Shown here: in pieces, positions 15,950-24,125 of the stretch | Layout of the letters: each line of letters begins with the position of its first letter | How positions within the stretch are numbered: position 1 is the stretch's first letter | NCBI GenBank assembly: GCA_030618505.1 | Contig: JAUXDF010000004.1 | Span: 1 to 25,762 of the forward strand | Direction of reading: 5' to 3' | DNA length: 25,762 bases | DNA from: Spongiibacteraceae bacterium | Lineage (GTDB): Bacteria > Pseudomonadota > Gammaproteobacteria > Pseudomonadales > PIVM01 | Program-made: the position numbers and the translations under genes | Notes under the pieces: model-generated | The model's database searches: none | Told to the model about the DNA's origin: nothing | What the model saw: the letters and a program-made list of their open reading frames with translations, nothing else

Positions 15950-17096
15950 CATCAAAATACCAGCGTCCCTGATTGATTTGTCCGGTTATAAACGATGCGA
16001 ATAGTTCATTTTCAAACCCGGATGATAATTGCTCCCGGGATAAAGTCTGTTTGTCACACAGTGATATTAAAACCGCACTAAGTGAGGCTGCGAGAACGAT
16101 CTGCTCGCCATCAATATAGATAATGCCATCTTCAATTTCCTGCTGTAGATAGAAACAACGAAGACCGCCGAGCTTATGGAGCAGTTTTCCCTGAAGTAGG
16201 TTTTCTAGTACTTCGTTTTCGCTGAAGGGTTCTTCGTTTTCCTCAAGCAGGTCCAGAGTATGTTTGGCTCTTGAAATATATTCACCAACAAACTGATGCA
16301 TTAAACTATCATTGGCAATAAGGGCGTCAATTTTATTTTTTATCAAAAGATAATCGGTATTGTTAATCTCTCCTGGATTCCTGCAGTGAGACCGAGCGGG
16401 GTCTTCAATCAAGTCTTTTCCGTAATCGTGTTCGGCAAGAAAGTCTGCCAGGCCGGCAAATAAGTCAGCGCTGCGGGTGGTACGAAAACCGACCGAAAAA
16501 CTCATTGATTGTTCGGTACTGATCCCCTCATGGGGAAAGCCGGGGGGGATATACAGTATATCTCCGGCTTCGAGTTCGGCATCAATAATCGCCTCAAAAT
16601 CTTCCGTATGTAACAGTGCATCATGAGCGGCAAACTCCTTGTATTGACCACGATCTCCGACACGCCAATGTCGTTTGCCAGAGCCCTGGATAATAAAGAC
16701 ATCGTAATTATCGATATGGGGGCCGACCCCGCCACCGGGGGCAGCGAAGCTAACCATCAGGTCATCGAGTCGCCAGTTGGGGATAAAATCAAAGGGCCTG
16801 ATAAGCTCGGCAGCACGCGGGTCCCAGTGATCGACAGATTGAACGATTAAAGACCAGCCCTTAGTGCCCAGGTGGTCATAACACTCAAAGGGGCCGTGTT
16901 CAGCGTGCCATTGCCCAGCCTTGCGGTAAACCAGTCGCGACTCGATTTCCTCCTCTGCCGCCAGTCCCGCCAGCTCATCGGCGGAAATGGTATCATTAAA
17001 GTGTTCAAAACCCTGGCGTATCAGTAGTGGTCGTTGCTGCCAGTAGTTAAGCAAAAATTCTTCGTATGAGAGGCCTGGAATATTGAGAGAGTACAT
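15942..17096 (-). CDS. roxA: Ribosomal protein uL16 arginine 3-hydroxylase (RoxA/YcfD)
   Basis: A 384-residue Fe(II)/2-oxoglutarate-dependent JmjC-type oxygenase, close to the usual length of E. coli YcfD/RoxA. YcfD hydroxylates an arginine of ribosomal protein uL16. The metal triad is visible as GPHIDNYDVF (His127, Asp129) and IPPGFPHEG (His189), at nearly the same positions as in the E. coli enzyme. WDPRAAELI and the N-terminal YWQQRPLLIR block are also typical. The C-terminal third (from about 290) fits the winged-helix domain of this family. ATG at 17096 is the start. The gene is convergent with the RbgA-like GTPase, a neighbouring ribosome factor, with the REP-like element between them. 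Confidence 0.92.
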   Translation of the reverse strand: MYSLNIPGLSYEEFLLNYWQQRPLLIRQGFEHFNDTISADELAGLAAEEEIESRLVYRKAGQWHAEHGPFECYDHLGTKGWSLIVQSVDHWDPRAAELIRPFDFIPNWRLDDLMVSFAAPGGGVGPHIDNYDVFIIQGSGKRHWRVGDRGQYKEFAAHDALLHTEDFEAIIDAELEAGDILYIPPGFPHEGISTEQSMSFSVGFRTTRSADLFAGLADFLAEHDYGKDLIEDPARSHCRNPGEINNTDYLLIKNKIDALIANDSLMHQFVGEYISRAKHTLDLLEENEEPFSENEVLENLLQGKLLHKLGGLRCFYLQQEIEDGIIYIDGEQIVLAASLSAVLISLCDKQTLSREQLSSGFENELFASFITGQINQGRWYFDED

Positions 17097-17248
17097 AAGC
17101 GAGTATCAGTTGCTACGGTGAGAGACTGGAAAAGCTGGTATTATCACTGGCAGTGTCAGTAATGCAAAACAGTTTCAGCAAAAAGTGATTAAATTGATAC
17201 TAAACCGGTGTGGATTGGCCATAAGTCGATTTTGATTGCGGAGAGTAG

Positions 17249-18085
17249 ATGTTAGATATAGGTAAGGTAAACCGCCTGCAGGTTGTGGAAAGAGGCCCTT
17301 CTGGCGCTTATCTTGATGGTGGTGAGTATGGCCGAATTTTGTTGCCACGCAAACAAACCCCCAAAACCTGTGAACCTGGGGATGCCCTGGACGTGTTCAT
17401 TTACCCCGGTGCCGAGGACGATGATGAGCTGCATGCCAGCACCCGCCTGCCCCGGGCAACGGTAGGCGAGTGTGCTTATTTGAAAGTCGTGTCGGTGGAA
17501 AAATTTGGCGCTTTCCTGGATTGGGGGCTGGAAAAAGACCTGTTTGTGCCCCTTGGTGAGCAAAACCCGTTAATGGAAGCCGATAAGTCCTATGTTGTTT
17601 ACATTACCTTTGATAAACACACTGACCGTCTTATCGGTTCCAGCAAGCTAAGCAAACACCTGGATGAATACGCAATCTACTTTAAACCCAAGCAGGAAGT
17701 TGAATTGCTCATTTGTGGGCGCAGTGATATGGGTTATAAAGCGGTGGTGAATGGCAGTCACCTGGGCCTGATTTTTGAAGATGAAATTTTTCAAAAGCTT
17801 TATTTTGGGCAGAAAATAACAGGATATATTAAAGCGATTCGGGCCGATAAAAAAATCGACTTGTGTTTACAACTGCCGGGTAGTGAGATGCGCGATGAGT
17901 TGTCACAAAAAATTCTCGCGCACCTGAAAGCCAGTGGCGGCTCTTCAAACTTAAACGACAAAAGCCCGCCAGAAGATATCTATCATCAATATAATGTCAG
18001 CAAAAAGAAATACAAAAAAGCCCTCGCTACCCTCTACAAGCAGCGCCTGATACTGATTGAGGGCGAGATCATTAGCCTGGTATAG
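17249..18085 (+). CDS. cvfB: S1 RNA-binding protein, CvfB/YitL family
   Basis: A 278-residue protein of the CvfB/YitL type, with three S1-like OB-fold segments (about 1-62, 66-130 and 145-210) and a C-terminal winged helix (about 225-278, PPEDIYHQYNVSKKKYKKAL). Family features seen are GAYLDGGEYGRILLPRKQTP near 19-38, VEKFGAFLDWGLEKDLFVPL and SSKLSKHL. CvfB proteins bind RNA and influence gene expression and virulence in some Firmicutes, and the role in gammaproteobacteria is poorly known. The start ATG at 17249 has GGAGAG 4-9 nt upstream. It is divergent from roxA (152 bp) and convergent with the next small membrane protein (15 bp between stops). Confidence 0.9.
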   Translation: MLDIGKVNRLQVVERGPSGAYLDGGEYGRILLPRKQTPKTCEPGDALDVFIYPGAEDDDELHASTRLPRATVGECAYLKVVSVEKFGAFLDWGLEKDLFVPLGEQNPLMEADKSYVVYITFDKHTDRLIGSSKLSKHLDEYAIYFKPKQEVELLICGRSDMGYKAVVNGSHLGLIFEDEIFQKLYFGQKITGYIKAIRADKKIDLCLQLPGSEMRDELSQKILAHLKASGGSSNLNDKSPPEDIYHQYNVSKKKYKKALATLYKQRLILIEGEIISLV

Positions 18086-18100
18086 CGCTAAAACAGATTG

Positions 18101-18640
18101 TTAATTGTTAAGAGCTGGCTGGAAAGGATTAACAATAGAGTTGCCCTCACCCGCCGCTTGTACTCCCTGCTGCAGGGTCATCATTTTTTCAATTCGTGGC
18201 GCATCACTCTTGTGCACATCAATCATCAACAGGTAATTGCCCGCATCAAGGTCATCGTGGAAGCGTGTTATTTTGGCGTTTTCCCTGGCAAGGCCAATGG
18301 TCGCACCAAGAAAAGCACCGCCCATGCCAAAGGCGAGGCAAATGAATAATATCAGCGCTTGTGATACCAAGCGTACCGGGATGTCGGGCATTACGAAAAA
18401 GAAACTGAAAGTGGCAAAAATTCCAGTAAAAGCGCCAATCAGTGCCCCACGCTCACCGATACAAATCATATCGCGCTCATGGATAAGAGGGTTGGTCGAG
18501 TGTAAGTGATGTTTTGTCAGGCCGCCTTTATCTCGGCTCATAACATGGAAGTTCCAGTCGCTCACTCCCAGCTTGTGAATGTCATTGGAAACACATTCTG
18601 CGCGTGTCACAGTATCAGTCAGATAATACAGGCGTCTCAT
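18101..18640 (-). CDS. Small two-helix membrane protein of unknown function
   Basis: A 179-residue protein from the ATG at 18640. A GTG three codons upstream (18649) is possible, but GAGG lies 8 nt before the ATG. The N-terminal 60 residues and the segment after about residue 125 look like soluble alpha/beta stretches. Between them are two glycine-rich membrane segments (GALIGAFTGIFATFSFFFVM and ALILFICLAFGMGGAFLGATIG). This layout, with the segment NYLLMIDVH after the helices, resembles general-stress/DUF1269-type membrane proteins, but I do not recognise a named family. It is downstream of the lytic transglycosylase on the same strand with about 110 bp between them, so co-transcription is uncertain. 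Confidence 0.7.
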   Translation of the reverse strand: MRRLYYLTDTVTRAECVSNDIHKLGVSDWNFHVMSRDKGGLTKHHLHSTNPLIHERDMICIGERGALIGAFTGIFATFSFFFVMPDIPVRLVSQALILFICLAFGMGGAFLGATIGLARENAKITRFHDDLDAGNYLLMIDVHKSDAPRIEKMMTLQQGVQAAGEGNSIVNPFQPALNN

Positions 18641-18749
18641 AACCTTCACCTCACCAGCTAGGATGGTATACCCTCAAGTATAGCTCGGGTAATGTGTGAA
18701 ACTTATACAAATATGGGGTATCAGGAAGGTTTTTAGTTACTCGAAGATA

Positions 18750-19979
18750 CTAGTGTGCCAGCTCAGAGCCAAGCCCCAAGGCATTAAAAACCAGCGTATC
18801 GGGGTAGCCATCAGCAACAAGTTTATTGGCCTGTTGAAAGGCGCGAATTGCCTGTCGGGTACCGGAACCGAGCACACCATCGGCTTCACCAGCATCAAAG
18901 CCGAGTGCGTTGAGCTTCTCCTGCAGTTGTCGTATCCGCCCAACATCCAGGCGAGGCGCATCCGTCGGTGGTGCAACGTGTAGGACGCCGGCGCCTTTGA
19001 TGCGGTCAGCCAGGTAGCCCACCGAAATGGCATAAAAATAAGAGCGGTTCCAGCGCATGATGACATCAAAGTTTTTATAAACTAAAAAGGCAGGCCCTTT
19101 ATGCCCTGCTGGCACGAGCAAAGCGGCTTCAATATCGAGTTCTGCCAACGGCGCCCCCGTTGTTGTGCTTACTCCCATCGCAGCCCATTGTGATAGCGGC
19201 CTTTTTTCAGTGCCGACATTTTCAAATGAAAAATTTTCAGGTAGCTTAACTTCACGCCCCCAGCGACGATTCTTTTGCCAGCCCAAACCATGCAAAAAGT
19301 TGGCGGCTGAGGCCAGTGCATCCGGCACACTGTTCCACAAGTCTGTGTGGCCATTGCCATCACCATCAATTGCATAAGTGCGGTAAGCGGAGGGCATAAA
19401 CTGGGTATGCCCCATAGCTCCGGCCCATGAACCGAGCATTGCTTGATGCTCTATCTGGTGTATTTCAATAAGGCGCAAAGCTTCAAAAAGCTCTTTGGTA
19501 AAAAAACGGCTACGCCGTTGGTCGCAGGCCAAGGTTGCCAGTGAATCCAAAATAGGCATTTTGCCCAGATAACTGCCGTAGTTGGTTTCCAGACCCCAAA
19601 AGGCAATCAGATACTGAGCCGGCACACCGTATTGCTGTGTTAACTGAGAGAGTTGCTTTTGGTGTTTGGCCAGTAGAGCGCGACCTGCGCTAACCCTGGA
19701 GGCGGTGACACGATTATTTAAATAGTTGGCGAATGTTTCCGTAAACTCGGGTTGCCGCCTATCGAGCTCAATCACCCGCGGGACATATTTAACACTGCCA
19801 AGCACCTGATCAACGACAGAAGGTGAGATACCCTCTGTGCGCGCCTGCTGTTGGAGTTTAAGTACGCAGCTGGAAAATTCGTCGGCATGGGAAAAGGTGG
19901 AGCCTGATAACGCCAGCATCAGCACTGCAGAAATATTGTAGATCTTCCTCATGATGGTATTACTCGGTACAGGTTTCAC
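18750..19979 (-). CDS. Lytic murein transglycosylase, MltB family with PG-binding domain
   Basis: A 409-residue secreted enzyme that cleaves the MurNAc-GlcNAc bond of peptidoglycan to give 1,6-anhydro-MurNAc ends. It has a signal peptide ending near THSHA-like FSHA/DEF (about residue 32) without a lipobox cysteine, so it should be soluble rather than a lipoprotein like E. coli MltB. The SLT domain covers about 33-320 with the catalytic Glu131 in FWGLETNYGSY, and GAMGHTQFMPS and YAIDGDGNG are typical of the family. A PG_binding_1 domain occupies about 345-405 (LQEKLNALGFDAGEADGVLG). The start is GTG at 19979 with AGGGAAG upstream. An in-frame ATG at 19952 also keeps a signal peptide. It lies 61 bp after the patatin gene on the same strand. 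Confidence 0.92.
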   Translation of the reverse strand: MKPVPSNTIMRKIYNISAVLMLALSGSTFSHADEFSSCVLKLQQQARTEGISPSVVDQVLGSVKYVPRVIELDRRQPEFTETFANYLNNRVTASRVSAGRALLAKHQKQLSQLTQQYGVPAQYLIAFWGLETNYGSYLGKMPILDSLATLACDQRRSRFFTKELFEALRLIEIHQIEHQAMLGSWAGAMGHTQFMPSAYRTYAIDGDGNGHTDLWNSVPDALASAANFLHGLGWQKNRRWGREVKLPENFSFENVGTEKRPLSQWAAMGVSTTTGAPLAELDIEAALLVPAGHKGPAFLVYKNFDVIMRWNRSYFYAISVGYLADRIKGAGVLHVAPPTDAPRLDVGRIRQLQEKLNALGFDAGEADGVLGSGTRQAIRAFQQANKLVADGYPDTLVFNALGLGSELAH

Positions 19980-20040
19980 CGACTTCCCTTTTGTTTTGTC
20001 GTCATTTTCTCATGTGCTTTAGTGACTTTAAAAGCTTAGC

Positions 20041-21594
20041 TTATGAAATCGCTTTAACCACTGCCGATACACTACCACCTTCACTCTTTGCCGGCTTTTT
20101 GGTTTTTGTCTTTGCTTTTACGCGTTCTTGTAGTTTTGCCGTATGGCGGAAGTCTTCTTCGCCGTAGTTTTCAAGAATTTTATCAAGAGTTTGGCTGATT
20201 TTGGAGCAGGTGCGGATCATCTCAATACGCCGCCATGTGGCACGCTCGCCTTGGCGAACCAGCATCATTAACTCATCAGCAGTCAGGTGGCTTAATATTT
20301 TTCTGAGCTCAATATTTCTAAAATCAGGAAAAATATTAATGTCGGCATTATATTTCTGATGAAAAACAGAATAGGCCATGCTGGCAAATAGATTAAACCT
20401 CGGCCAGTTCTTGGTGTAATTTTGGGAAATGTTATGCATCATTCGTGTGCATTCAACAGCGCTTTTGTGTCCGAGTTGTCTGGCAAGTGTTGAAAAACGC
20501 CCATTGTCCTGGGAACTTTCATTGGCAAACAAGACAATCGGGTTGATCAGGCTGCCGATATAGTGATTAACACCGTACATTCTTGCCAGTCGCTTGGCTG
20601 GCAAGTCATCACTAACTGAGCCATCAACCCATTTACGAGAGGGGAGGTAAGGCTGTGCTTCACCGTGAATATTTTTTGCCTCCAGTGTCACCGGTGGAAA
20701 GACCCCGGGTACCGCGCAGGAAGCTAAAACAGCGGAGCGCACATAAACGTTGGGTGAGGTAATCGCATTTAGCAAGCGAGATGTTTGATGCAGCTCAGCC
20801 GGTGCGATGGAAATATTGATATGGCGCCCGGTAAGATCGTAAGCTTCCTGAAAAGTTATATCTGGCACCATGCGGTTAATGGCTTCTTCTGCTTCATGAA
20901 TATCGATCTGCGGTTTTTTACCAAATAACATGCGATTAAACCAGCTGGCTTCTTCTTTGGCTTCCGAGACCAGGTTTCTGGGGTGCAGAAAAATATCGAG
21001 TTCACGCTCAGAGTGGGTACCGAAGATAGCGCCGACAACTGAGCCGGCACTAGCACCAGAAAGAACATTAGGCAGTAAGCCCTGTTCACGAAGGGCTTTA
21101 AGTACGCCGATGTGAAAATGACCTAAGGAGCCTCCGCCACTGAGCATCAGTGCCGAGCGACCATAGCAATGACTGGCGCGATGGAAAAAATCGAGTTTCT
21201 CTTCGTGGCTCACCTGATCATCATCGAGTGAGGCAATATTATTCAGTGCATTACAAATCTCTTCAACGTAATCTTCAACAAGGCGCTTGGTGCCAAATTT
21301 GGCCTGATTATAAAGTGCGGTTTTACCCATACCGCCCATATTTCCGTGAATACCTTCATTGAGAGTGTAGAGCAGACCAATATTATCTTGACGGGCTCGA
21401 TAGGAGCGCAGGCGATCGAGCCGCTGGCGTATTTGCACATGATCATAAAGGCGAGTTTGATCGGTGGTCTTCCAGGCAGCAGCGCCTGAGATTTCATCAT
21501 GGGCCATCGCGGCCTCGCGCCACAGCTCGTAGCTGTCAGCAGTATCCATGAGATTTTGTTGCTGTTTCAGTTTTCTCGATTGTGACATGAACAC
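20041..21594 (-). CDS. Patatin-like phospholipase/lipase with DUF3336 domain
   Basis: A 517-residue protein of the DUF3336-patatin type, related to yeast triacylglycerol lipases Tgl3/4/5. Residues about 10-140 form the DUF3336 region (ELWREAAMAHDEISGAAAWK, LYNQAKFGTK). The patatin domain follows, with oxyanion loop SGGGSLGHFHIG (152-163), nucleophile GASAG (Ser182) and the second dyad residue Asp324 in WVDGSVSDD. The full catalytic dyad is present, so activity on storage or membrane lipid acyl esters is likely. There is no signal peptide. The C-terminal tail (about 490-517) is Lys-rich. The start is GTG at 21594 with AGGAG 9 nt upstream. An ATG two codons later is also in frame. A link to the WS/DGAT enzyme in lipid turnover is inference. 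Confidence 0.92.
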   Translation of the reverse strand: MFMSQSRKLKQQQNLMDTADSYELWREAAMAHDEISGAAAWKTTDQTRLYDHVQIRQRLDRLRSYRARQDNIGLLYTLNEGIHGNMGGMGKTALYNQAKFGTKRLVEDYVEEICNALNNIASLDDDQVSHEEKLDFFHRASHCYGRSALMLSGGGSLGHFHIGVLKALREQGLLPNVLSGASAGSVVGAIFGTHSERELDIFLHPRNLVSEAKEEASWFNRMLFGKKPQIDIHEAEEAINRMVPDITFQEAYDLTGRHINISIAPAELHQTSRLLNAITSPNVYVRSAVLASCAVPGVFPPVTLEAKNIHGEAQPYLPSRKWVDGSVSDDLPAKRLARMYGVNHYIGSLINPIVLFANESSQDNGRFSTLARQLGHKSAVECTRMMHNISQNYTKNWPRFNLFASMAYSVFHQKYNADINIFPDFRNIELRKILSHLTADELMMLVRQGERATWRRIEMIRTCSKISQTLDKILENYGEEDFRHTAKLQERVKAKTKTKKPAKSEGGSVSAVVKAIS

Positions 21595-21864
21595 GCTATA
21601 TAGCTCCTACAAAATGCCTCTTAGGCTGATCATACCACAGGCAATAGCCGATATGGTTGATATGAGATAAGCAAAGGCGGACGATTTTTCCGATAGCTCT
21701 TTGTCTTGCGATAGTTGATAAAGATAGCAGTAAAAAAGCCATTGTCATCAAGGACAAAGGAAATCATTTAAATGTGTGTTGTAGAGCACTCTATTAACTA
21801 AAAAAGCTCAATAAGCAGCCGGATTAATGGCCGCTTAATGTTAATGATATTTAGAGTATGGAAA

Positions 21865-22030
21865 GAATAAACGCAACTATTCAGCAATGGCACAAAGTTC
21901 GTCATTCCGGCAGTCTTTTAGCCGGAATCCAGTTTGCAAAACTCTGGATCCCCGACAAAACACCTCGGGGATGACGAAAATGGTGAGTTCAGATTGTTTA
22001 TTTCATTATGCTGAATAGTAACGAATAAAC
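21865..22030. mobile_element. 150-bp MITE-like element with 8-bp target duplication and three hairpins
   Basis: The element spans 21873-22022. Its ends are inverted: GCAACTATTCAGCA on the left and, as reverse complement, GTTACTATTCAGCA on the right (12 of 14 match, with an 11-bp exact core at 21876-21886 and 22009-22019). The exact repeat GAATAAAC flanks it directly on both sides (21865-21872, 22023-22030). Nested inside, from CGTCAT (21900) to ATGACG (21976), are three consecutive hairpins: TTCCGGC/GCCGGAA, TCCAG/CTGGA and CCCCGA/TCGGGG. This inner part resembles dispersed palindromic repeats common in proteobacteria. There is no coding capacity. Confidence 0.75.
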
Positions 22031-22068
22031 TAATCAAGACTAAAGCGTGCGAGTCACAGCATAAAAGA

Positions 22069-22098
22069 TTGCTTGAGATTTGAACCTTCAACTACAAT
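22069..22098 (+). promoter_or_regulatory. Candidate sigma-70 promoter for the acyl-CoA synthetase
   Basis: TTGCTT (22069-22074) and TACAAT (22093-22098) are separated by 18 bp and end 31 bp before the start codon. The -10 box is good and the -35 box is weak, so this is a tentative call. Confidence 0.3.
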
Positions 22099-22129
22099 GC
22101 GAGATTAACTATTCCCAGCAGGTATCCAG

Positions 22130-23770
22130 ATGATGGCAAGCACAAAGCAAAAAAAGACAAATAGTACTATAGCAGGCCAGCATAATATCGGTTTGTTATT
22201 AAAAAAGCGTGCTGAGATAAGCGCCAATCTCGAAGCCTTTGTTGAATTTGAAAAACAGCGGCGCTTTACTTTTTTTCAGCTGAATCAGCGCTGCAATCAA
22301 GCGGCTAGTTTGTTAGTGGATAAAGGCGTCAAAGCGGGCGACCGGGTTGCCACCCTATTAAAAAATGGCATAGAGTTTATCGAAATATATTTTGCAGTTG
22401 CCAAGTTGGGCGCAATTCTGGTGCCGATTAACTGGCGACTGGCACCGGCGGAGATTTGTTATATTCTCGCCGATGCGGGTGTCAGCACACTGATTTTTGA
22501 CGAAGATTTTGATCATACCCTGATGGACATCCAGGCCAGTGTGCAAAAGCCATCTTCATTGCGAGAATATTTACGTGTGTCGGGTGATGATATGGCTGGC
22601 AGTGATCATGCCCCGGAGTCCGGGCAGGCGAGTGCCAAGGCCACAGGTGAGGACTATACCCATTTGCGAGAAAGCTGTAGTGCCGAGGAGCCACCGATTG
22701 GCGCCTACGATGATGAGCTGCTGTTTATTATGTACACCTCTGGCACCACCGGCAGGCCGAAGGGTGCTATGCACAGTCATACGGGAATGATGTGGGCGCA
22801 GCTGACTACCATGAGCACTTCAGATATGCGCGGAGATGATCGTTTTTTACTGCCACTGCCAATGTTTCATGTCGGCTGCTTGCTGCCAATGTCGCAGCTA
22901 GTTCATCGCGGCGCCACTGGCGTTATTATGCGCGAGGTTGATATGGCAATGATGCTTCAGGCCATTGACCAGGAGCGCATCTCAATTTTTATGGCAGTAC
23001 CTGTTTTACTGCAATTTATGTTGTTGATTCCCGAGCGAGAAAAATATGATTTGAGCTCAGTGCGCTGGATAGCTACCGGAGCAGCGCCAGTGCCTTTGTC
23101 GTTGCTCAGTGATTATGAGGCCTTGGGCATCTCAATTTATCAGGCTTATGGTTTAACAGAATCATGCGGCCCGGGTACTTTATTAAGTCCTCATGATGCT
23201 AAAACAAAAGCGGGCTCTGCTGGTCATCCACAAATGCACACTAAACTCAAAGTTATTGATGAGCAGGGAAATACCATACAGCCTGGAAGCACGCAGGTTG
23301 GTGAGTTATTGCTTGGTGGGCTTCATATTATGAAAGGTTACTGGAATAACCCAGAGGCAACAGCCGAGGCACTTAAGGATGGTTGGTTGTATACCGGTGA
23401 TCTGGTTACCATTGATGAAGACGGATGTATCACCATCTGTGATCGCAAAAAAGATATGATTATCTCGGGCGGTGAAAATATTTATCCGGCGGAGCTGGAA
23501 AATATTCTTACCGCTAGTCCAGAAGTGCAAGAGGTTGCAGTGATTGGTGTTCAATCTCAAAAATGGGGTGAAACACCGCTTGCTATTATCGTCGCTGTCG
23601 CGGGCACATCACCTAGTAAAGAGTCGCTGATTACTTATGCCAAGCAACACCTTGCTGCGTATAAAGTACCGCAGCTTTATGAGTTTGTTGAGGCGCTACC
23701 ACGCAACCCTTCCGGTAAATTGATGAAGCCTGTTTTGAGAAAACAGTTTTCTGAGCCGGCACCATTTTAG
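22130..23770 (+). CDS. Acyl-CoA synthetase (class I adenylate-forming, AMP-binding)
   Basis: A 546-residue cytoplasmic enzyme that activates a carboxylic acid with ATP to acyl-AMP and then acyl-CoA. All core motifs are present: P-loop-like YTSGTTGRPKG (202-212), AYGLTES (339-345), YTGDL (421-425), DRKKDMIISGGENIYPAELE (438-457) and the C-terminal PRNPSGKLMKP with catalytic Lys530. The chain length of the substrate cannot be read. The motif set suits medium/long-chain or aryl acid ligases of the FadD/CaiC group. Residues about 138-190 form a polar linker before the P-loop that is longer than usual. ATG at 22130 is used (a second ATG follows at once), with a modest GCAGG ribosome-binding site. 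It sits downstream of a MITE-like element. An SDR remnant begins just after its stop. Confidence 0.92.
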   Translation: MMASTKQKKTNSTIAGQHNIGLLLKKRAEISANLEAFVEFEKQRRFTFFQLNQRCNQAASLLVDKGVKAGDRVATLLKNGIEFIEIYFAVAKLGAILVPINWRLAPAEICYILADAGVSTLIFDEDFDHTLMDIQASVQKPSSLREYLRVSGDDMAGSDHAPESGQASAKATGEDYTHLRESCSAEEPPIGAYDDELLFIMYTSGTTGRPKGAMHSHTGMMWAQLTTMSTSDMRGDDRFLLPLPMFHVGCLLPMSQLVHRGATGVIMREVDMAMMLQAIDQERISIFMAVPVLLQFMLLIPEREKYDLSSVRWIATGAAPVPLSLLSDYEALGISIYQAYGLTESCGPGTLLSPHDAKTKAGSAGHPQMHTKLKVIDEQGNTIQPGSTQVGELLLGGLHIMKGYWNNPEATAEALKDGWLYTGDLVTIDEDGCITICDRKKDMIISGGENIYPAELENILTASPEVQEVAVIGVQSQKWGETPLAIIVAVAGTSPSKESLITYAKQHLAAYKVPQLYEFVEALPRNPSGKLMKPVLRKQFSEPAPF

Positions 23771-24118
23771 TGTGTTTTATGAACTAGCTAGTGCCCATCC
23801 AGAAATTAAACAAAGAGGTCATGGCCAACACCAATCTTGCGACTTAAAGGCCTTGAAAAGGCCTAGGAGCTAGATTTGCGTTGGCTATGACCGGATTTAA
23901 TTTTCGAAAGCTACCAGTTTCTGGTTAGGCACTAACTAGCCCAACGTATCGGTGTCACACCAGAACATGTTGCCGAGAGCATCGTTAAAGCTATACTAAG
24001 CAACAAAATACGGGTCCGGGTTGGTCGCGATGCTGTTCTTCTGGATATTCTCAAACGCCTGATACCCAAAGCGATTCATAAACCAATGATTAAAGTACAT
24101 CGAAAACAACAGGGCTAA
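23771..24118 (+). pseudogene. 3' remnant of a short-chain dehydrogenase/reductase, split by a MITE
   Basis: From 23936 to the TAA at 24116-24118 an open frame encodes about 60 residues: LAQRIGVTPEHVAESIVKAI, then NKIRVRVGRDAVLLDILKRLIPK. This is typical of the C-terminal end of SDR-family proteins (TPE..A..I..AI..N..RV.VG.DA...D...R..P). It has no start codon, and in this frame the DNA upstream is a stop inside the MITE. If the MITE and one copy of its ACTAGC duplication are removed, the frame continues upstream as VFYELAQ up to the acyl-CoA synthetase stop. The N-terminal 200 or so residues with the Rossmann and YxxxK motifs are absent, so the gene was already a fragment before the insertion. 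It should be non-functional. Confidence 0.65.
23783..23940 (+). mobile_element. 146-bp MITE-like palindromic element, copy 2, with ACTAGC duplication
   Basis: The element spans 23789-23934. Terminal inverted repeats are TAGTGCCCATCCAGAAA on the left and, as reverse complement, TAGTGCCTAACCAGAAA on the right (14 of 17 match). It is flanked by ACTAGC on both sides (23783-23788, 23935-23940), which fits a 6-bp target duplication. A 21-bp stem (23817-23837 with 23872-23892) has three mismatches here, whereas it is perfect in the copy at 1-118. The loop carries AAGGCCT arms. There is no coding capacity. It lies inside the SDR remnant. Confidence 0.85.
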
Positions 24119-24125
24119 ATACCAC

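Larger units (their letters stand above)
21595..22129. other. Intergenic region between patatin and acyl-CoA synthetase genes
   Basis: 535 bp with no gene that I can support. It contains the 150-bp element at 21873-22022 and a weak promoter candidate for the acyl-CoA synthetase at 22069-22098. The part from 21600 to 21864 is AT-rich and shows nothing that I can name. Confidence 0.5.

Noticed and set aside
18750..19979. MltB as a lipoprotein
   Set aside because: The signal peptide has no lipobox cysteine near its cleavage site.
1..23940. Composite transposon bounded by the two inverted MITE copies
   Set aside because: There is no transposase between them, the enclosed genes are largely housekeeping, and copy 2 has its own 6-bp duplication, so the copies inserted independently.
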